A stretch of 7,333 nucleotides of DNA, from NCBI GenBank assembly GCA_036496265.1, contig DASXLL010000313.1, forward strand, positions 1 through 7,333, written 5' to 3'. The DNA is from CAYLLN01 sp036496265. GTDB taxonomy: Bacteria > Planctomycetota > Planctomycetia > Pirellulales > Pirellulaceae. The notes under the pieces were generated by a model. It saw only the letters and a program-made list of their open reading frames with translations, searched no databases and was not told the origin of the DNA. Positions 4,669 through 7,333 of the stretch are shown here, piece after piece (positions within the stretch are counted from its first letter, which is position 1; each line of letters opens with the position of its first letter). A program made the translations under genes and the position numbers.

Positions 4669-4974
4669 TTAGCTGTCGAGGCGCTTCTTCCAATATCGTC
4701 GTCGCCGGCTGGTGTGCGCAAACGCAACGATTTCGACGACGTCGGCATGAAGCCGGTACACGACCGTGTAGGAGAATGGGCGAATTAACACTTCGCGAAT
4801 ACCGTCTTTATCTTGCGCCCACAGTTCTGGATGCTCGGCAATGTCTTCAACTATTTGGCCAGCTGCTGCGAGCCAGTGATCGGCGGCTTGCTCATCGCGT
4901 TCGCGGTACCATTGCTCGGTTTTCTGAAGTTCGGCAATGGCTTCAGAGCGGTATCTAATCTGCCTTTTTGCCAT
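4669..4974 (-). CDS. RelE/ParE-family toxin of a type II toxin-antitoxin pair
   Basis: This 101-residue basic protein has the ParE_toxin layout. An N-terminal RYRSEAIAELQKTEQWY helix is followed by a second helix with AADHWLAAAGQIVEDIAEHPELW. The diagnostic C-terminal strand block is IRPFSYTVVYRLHADVVEIVAFAHTSRRRRYW (in parts: PFSYTVVYR about 71-79, AFAHTSRRRRYW about 87-98). Members of this superfamily act on DNA gyrase (ParE) or on ribosome-bound mRNA (RelE); the sequence alone does not settle which. The ATG at 4974 is preferred; a TTG at 4986 is in frame. The start overlaps the end of the antitoxin gene by 20 bases (4955-4974), consistent with translational coupling. The stop is one base from the stop of the convergent orphan gene. 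Confidence 0.88.
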   Translation of the reverse strand: MAKRQIRYRSEAIAELQKTEQWYRERDEQAADHWLAAAGQIVEDIAEHPELWAQDKDGIREVLIRPFSYTVVYRLHADVVEIVAFAHTSRRRRYWKKRLDS

Positions 4975-5200
4975 ATTTTGGGCCAAGCCGTCGCTTCACT
5001 TCCTCGTGAGAAATTAAAGTCGCGTCTCCGCGGTCCGTAGATTCGATTCGCCGTTTAATTTCGGCATCGTAGGCGTCCGCGGCCGTACTATCATCATCCG
5101 CCAGGCTGTCCTCAAGAAGAGTGAGCAGAGTTACTTTGTCCTTGCGAGGCAAAGCCAACACAGCCTCGGTAAGTGTTTCGACTGAAATTGCTACGTTCAT
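4955..5200 (-). CDS. Antitoxin, addiction-module component family (PF09720/TIGR02574-like)
   Basis: This 81-residue acidic protein sits directly upstream of, and overlaps, the ParE-type toxin. Its N-terminal part (TLTEAVLALPRKDKVTLLTLLEDSLAD, residues about 9-35) matches the LP..eR..Ll..Ll.Sl pattern of this family. DAYDAEIKRRIES (42-54) and ISHEEVKRRLG (about 63-73) match its A...EI..R......vs.eEv...l signature, which is the segment expected to wrap the toxin. The order antitoxin-then-toxin on one strand is typical and supports autoregulation of a shared transcript. GGGAG lies 7 bases before the ATG. The gene starts 25 bases after the DUF1501 stop, so it may be read from that operon as well as from its own promoter, which I could not identify. 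Confidence 0.85.
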   Translation of the reverse strand: MNVAISVETLTEAVLALPRKDKVTLLTLLEDSLADDDSTAADAYDAEIKRRIESTDRGDATLISHEEVKRRLGPKYGKKAD

Positions 5201-5225
5201 TGGTAGGCTCCCGAAATGCAGTCCA

Positions 5226-6698
5226 CTAAACCATTATATCTCGTATCGGCTGGCCGAAATCGAGGTCCAGGCGTTTGCGGCCGGGGATTTCCATGTGGCG
5301 ATGGTCAAGGCCGAGAAGGTTGAAGACGGTGGCGTGGACGTCGGTGACGTAGTGGCGATTTTCGACGGCGTGGAAGCCGAGCTCGTCGGTGGCACCGTGA
5401 ACGATGCCGCCTTGGATTCCTCCGCCGGCTAGGGCAATGGAGAAGCCGTAGGGATGATGATCGCGACCGTTGGAACGTTCGGCGCCGGGCGTGCGGCCGA
5501 ATTCGGTGGCGATGACAACGATGGTTTCGTCGAGTAGGCCGCGCTGTTTAAGATCGCCGAGGAGCGCGGCGATTGGCTGATCGACTTCCTTGCAGAGCTT
5601 GCTGTGGTTGGCTTGCAAATTGGCGTGTGAATCCCAGGCGCCCGCGTTACCGGTGCCGCCATGGAAGACTTGGACGAAGCGGACGCCGCGCTCGACGAGG
5701 CGGCGAGCGACGAGGAGCTGTTCCGCGAACGGTTTCGTTTCTTTTTGGTCGAGACCAAACGCTGCGTGCGTCGCGGTTGTTTCGGTTGCCAGGTTCACGG
5801 CTTCGGGAACGGCCTTCTGCATTTGGAAGGCGAGCTCGTAGCTGCGAATGCGAGCTGCAAGGGCGGGATCGTTGGGATATTCGACGCCGGCGAGGCGGTT
5901 GAGCTTGCCGAGGAGGGCAAATTCGGCGGCTTGCTCTTCACGATAGACGGTTTTGTCGGGCTGGGCGAAGGGCAGAGGATTGGCGGGGTCGGTCGCGAGT
6001 TGAATGCCGGTGTGCTCGGGGCCGAGATAGTTCGCGCCGTGGCCTTGCAGGCCGCCGCAGCAATCGGCGAGGGGTGTGCCGAGGACGCAGAAGGAGGGCA
6101 AGTTGTCGTTCAGCGAGCCGAGACCCCAGTGGACCCACGAGCCAATTGTGGGGAAGGGCCCTTCGATGGCATGGCGACCGGTGTGGAACTGAAGTTGAGC
6201 GCCGTGGTCGTTATCGGTCGTCCACATGGAACGAACGATCGCCAAATCGTCCACGCGTTTCGCTAAGTGTGGAAACCAATCGCTGATTTCCGCGCCGCAT
6301 TGCCCGTGCTTCTGATAGCCGATTTGCAGGGGATAAATCGTCGGCTGCACTTTGTGCTGACCCGGCACAAACTCGCGGATGTTCTTCTTTAAATAGGGTG
6401 AATCGAGGATGGAATTGTGCGGACTATCGGCAATCGTCTTGCCGGCGTGCTTGTTGAGCTCTGGCTTGGGGTCGAAGCTTTCTAAATGGCTCATGCCGCC
6501 GATGAGGAAGATCCAGATTACGGACTTGGCCTTGGGTTTGATTGACAACCCTGGCAATTCCGATGCGCGAACGACTCCGTCTTGTGCCAGCATTGCGCCG
6601 AGCGCCAAACCGGTGAATCCCATGCCGATATCGGACAAAAAGGCACGCCGAGAATGATCCACGCGAAAGCGCGGAGACGCGGAGGAAAAATGCTTCAT
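5226..6698 (-). CDS. DUF1501 family protein with Tat-type signal
   Basis: This 490-residue protein belongs to the DUF1501 family, which has a sulfatase/alkaline-phosphatase-like fold and is abundant in Planctomycetota; no reaction is established. SRRAFLSDIGMGFTGLALGAML (about 16-37 in all) has the twin-arginine pair Arg17-Arg18 followed by a hydrophobic stretch, so export in folded form is likely. Family landmarks are WIFLIGGMSHLESFDPKPE (62-80), WDSH (355-358), IATEFGRTPGAE (397-407), GRDHHPYGFS (411-420), GGGIQGGIVHGATDELG (425-441) and HATVFNLLGLDH (455-466). The ATG at 6698 is chosen because AAGGA lies 7 bases upstream (6710-6706); in-frame ATGs at 6713 and 6704 are alternatives. The DUF1553 gene ends 60 bases upstream on the same strand, so a two-gene operon is likely. 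Residues 5-13 derive from a repeat-like sequence (see the repeat entry). Confidence 0.92.
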   Translation of the reverse strand: MKHFSSASPRFRVDHSRRAFLSDIGMGFTGLALGAMLAQDGVVRASELPGLSIKPKAKSVIWIFLIGGMSHLESFDPKPELNKHAGKTIADSPHNSILDSPYLKKNIREFVPGQHKVQPTIYPLQIGYQKHGQCGAEISDWFPHLAKRVDDLAIVRSMWTTDNDHGAQLQFHTGRHAIEGPFPTIGSWVHWGLGSLNDNLPSFCVLGTPLADCCGGLQGHGANYLGPEHTGIQLATDPANPLPFAQPDKTVYREEQAAEFALLGKLNRLAGVEYPNDPALAARIRSYELAFQMQKAVPEAVNLATETTATHAAFGLDQKETKPFAEQLLVARRLVERGVRFVQVFHGGTGNAGAWDSHANLQANHSKLCKEVDQPIAALLGDLKQRGLLDETIVVIATEFGRTPGAERSNGRDHHPYGFSIALAGGGIQGGIVHGATDELGFHAVENRHYVTDVHATVFNLLGLDHRHMEIPGRKRLDLDFGQPIRDIMV

Positions 6699-6750
6699 AT
6701 CCATTTCCTTCATTCTTTTACGTTCTCTATTCTCTGCGCCATTGCGCCTC
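6661..6750. repeat. Degenerate inverted dispersed repeat over the DUF1501 start
   Basis: The left arm (6661-6690, plus strand) starts ACGCGAAAGCGCGGAGACGC. The right arm (about 6722-6750) contains TTCTCTGCGCCATTGCGCC. The left arm read on the minus strand includes TCTCCGCGCTTTCGCG, which matches TCTCTGCGCCATTGCG in the right arm at 12 of 16 positions. This purine-rich CGCxGAGACGCxGAG style is, from memory, that of a widespread intergenic repeat. The arms are separated by about 30 bases carrying the DUF1501 ribosome site and start codons. Confidence 0.5.
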
Positions 6751-6758
6751 GGCGAGAT

Positions 6759-7333
6759 TCATCTGACGGTTACGAAGTCGTTGTGATTGAAAAGCACATG
6801 AATTAGGTTTTCACGAGCTCGCTGGCTCGGATTGGCGGACGGGGCAACTGTTGCGGCTGGACCGGATGTGAATCCCGTGAACGATGCGGATTTGTTCAAT
6901 GCAGTCGTTTCGTCGGCCAGGAATTCCAGACAGGCGGCTAATTCCTCGCCGGTTGGCGGGCGGCAAAGAATTCGGACAAATGCGGCTTCGACAAACTGCC
7001 GCTGCGCATGGTCCGCGAATCCCGACAATGGTTCGCCGATTTTTTTGGCCAGTAGACGGGCCTGAGCGAGCGTGAGCGTGCTGTTGGCCATCGCAAGGGC
7101 CTGCTGGGGGGCAATGCTTTCGCTGCGGCGGTAACACTCGACGGGGTTGGGGCTGTCGAAGAGGGAGAGGAATTCGACTTTCTTTTCTTTCGCGTTGCGG
7201 AAATACAAGCTGCGGCGGGGGTTAGTCAGGCCGTGGGCTTGATCGATGTCGGGACCGCCGCGGGTGAGATCGAGGGAGCCAGCGAGAAATAAGGTGGCGT
7301 CGCGGACGGCTTCGGCTTCCATGCGGTGGGGGT
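6759..7333 (-). CDS. DUF1553 family protein, C-terminal part (runs off right edge)
   Basis: The frame is open from the right edge (PHRMEAEAVRDATL...) and gives 190 residues ending NLIHVLFNHNDFVTVR. These match the DUF1553 domain: a starting EAEAVRD helix, NPRRSLYFRN, then FDSPNPVECYRRSESIAPQQAL, and MANSTLTLAQARLLAKKI. They continue with VEAAFVRILCRPPTGEELAACLEFL and the terminal NLIHVLFN.NDFV signature. In planctomycetes these proteins usually also carry an upstream DUF1549 domain and often an N-terminal cytochrome-c-like (PSCyt1) domain plus a signal peptide; those parts, if present, are outside the window. The internal Met at 7322 is not the start. The stop lies 60 bases before the DUF1501 ATG on the same strand, the usual gene order for this pair. 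Function is unknown; both proteins are presumed to act outside the cytoplasm. Confidence 0.92.
   Translation of the reverse strand, partial: PHRMEAEAVRDATLFLAGSLDLTRGGPDIDQAHGLTNPRRSLYFRNAKEKKVEFLSLFDSPNPVECYRRSESIAPQQALAMANSTLTLAQARLLAKKIGEPLSGFADHAQRQFVEAAFVRILCRPPTGEELAACLEFLADETTALNKSASFTGFTSGPAATVAPSANPSQRARENLIHVLFNHNDFVTVR

Noticed and set aside
5233..5238. Perfect TATAAT on the minus strand just upstream of the antitoxin
   Set aside because: It falls inside the last DUF1501 codons (Asp-Ile-Met) and no acceptable -35 exists at 15-18 bases, so it is probably chance, though a weak antitoxin promoter cannot be excluded.
5661..6266. 201-residue plus-strand frame opposite the DUF1501 gene
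   Set aside because: Antisense shadow of conserved DUF1501 coding sequence, with no domain signature.

Overview
The window looks like chromosomal DNA from a planctomycete, most likely of the Pirellulales or a related order. Three things point there. A DUF1553 gene is followed by a DUF1501 gene, a pairing that is greatly expanded in Planctomycetota. A dispersed element read in protein as TRSVSEG occurs here, which I recognise from memory as frequent in Pirellulales genomes. A stand-alone class II (adenosylcobalamin) ribonucleotide reductase is also present. The taxonomic call is inference, because no rRNA or marker gene is in the window.

Layout from left to right. Positions 1-451 (minus) hold the N-terminal 150 residues of a Ser/Thr protein kinase cut by the window edge; it is visibly more AT-rich than its neighbours. 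Positions 522-3791 (minus) hold nrdJ, encoding the B12-dependent ribonucleotide reductase, with a hairpin-rich gap between it and the kinase. Positions 3792-4361 are a gene-free control region. It carries a probable tandem NrdR operator with overlapping promoter, a second nrdJ-proximal promoter, a leader with two mutually exclusive hairpins, and, facing the other way, a strong sigma70-type promoter with a 7-1-7 palindrome at its start site. Positions 4362-4667 (plus) encode a 101-residue protein of unknown function. One base beyond its stop lies the end of a convergent toxin-antitoxin pair: a RelE/ParE-type toxin at 4669-4974 and its antitoxin at 4955-5200, both minus. Positions 5226-6698 (minus) encode a Tat-signal DUF1501 protein, and 6759 to the right edge (minus) is the C-terminal part of a DUF1553 protein. 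These last two probably form an operon read DUF1553 then DUF1501, and its transcript may continue into the toxin-antitoxin pair.

The most unusual feature is in nrdJ. Both interdomain linkers, but not the folded domains, are loaded with dispersed repeats kept in frame. The C-terminal linker (about residues 918-1050, positions 640-1037) is almost entirely a mosaic: three different heptanucleotide tandem arrays, two copies of the RSVSEG-type element (a third is in the first linker), a palindromic element read as PLPLGEGGRRPGEG, an Asn-Gly/His-Ser run, and an element around an ATCACGC palindrome. Since the heptamer unit is not a multiple of three, a gain or loss of one unit would shift the frame ahead of the C-terminal cysteine tail. 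A similar event may have shaped the DUF1501 gene, whose first residues and upstream region look like a degenerate inverted dispersed repeat.

Functionally, nrdJ supplies deoxynucleotides and appears to be under NrdR control. DUF1553 and DUF1501 are probably exported proteins acting outside the cytoplasm. The toxin-antitoxin pair and the small orphan gene are independent accessory units. I see no CRISPR array, tRNA, rRNA or transposase gene.
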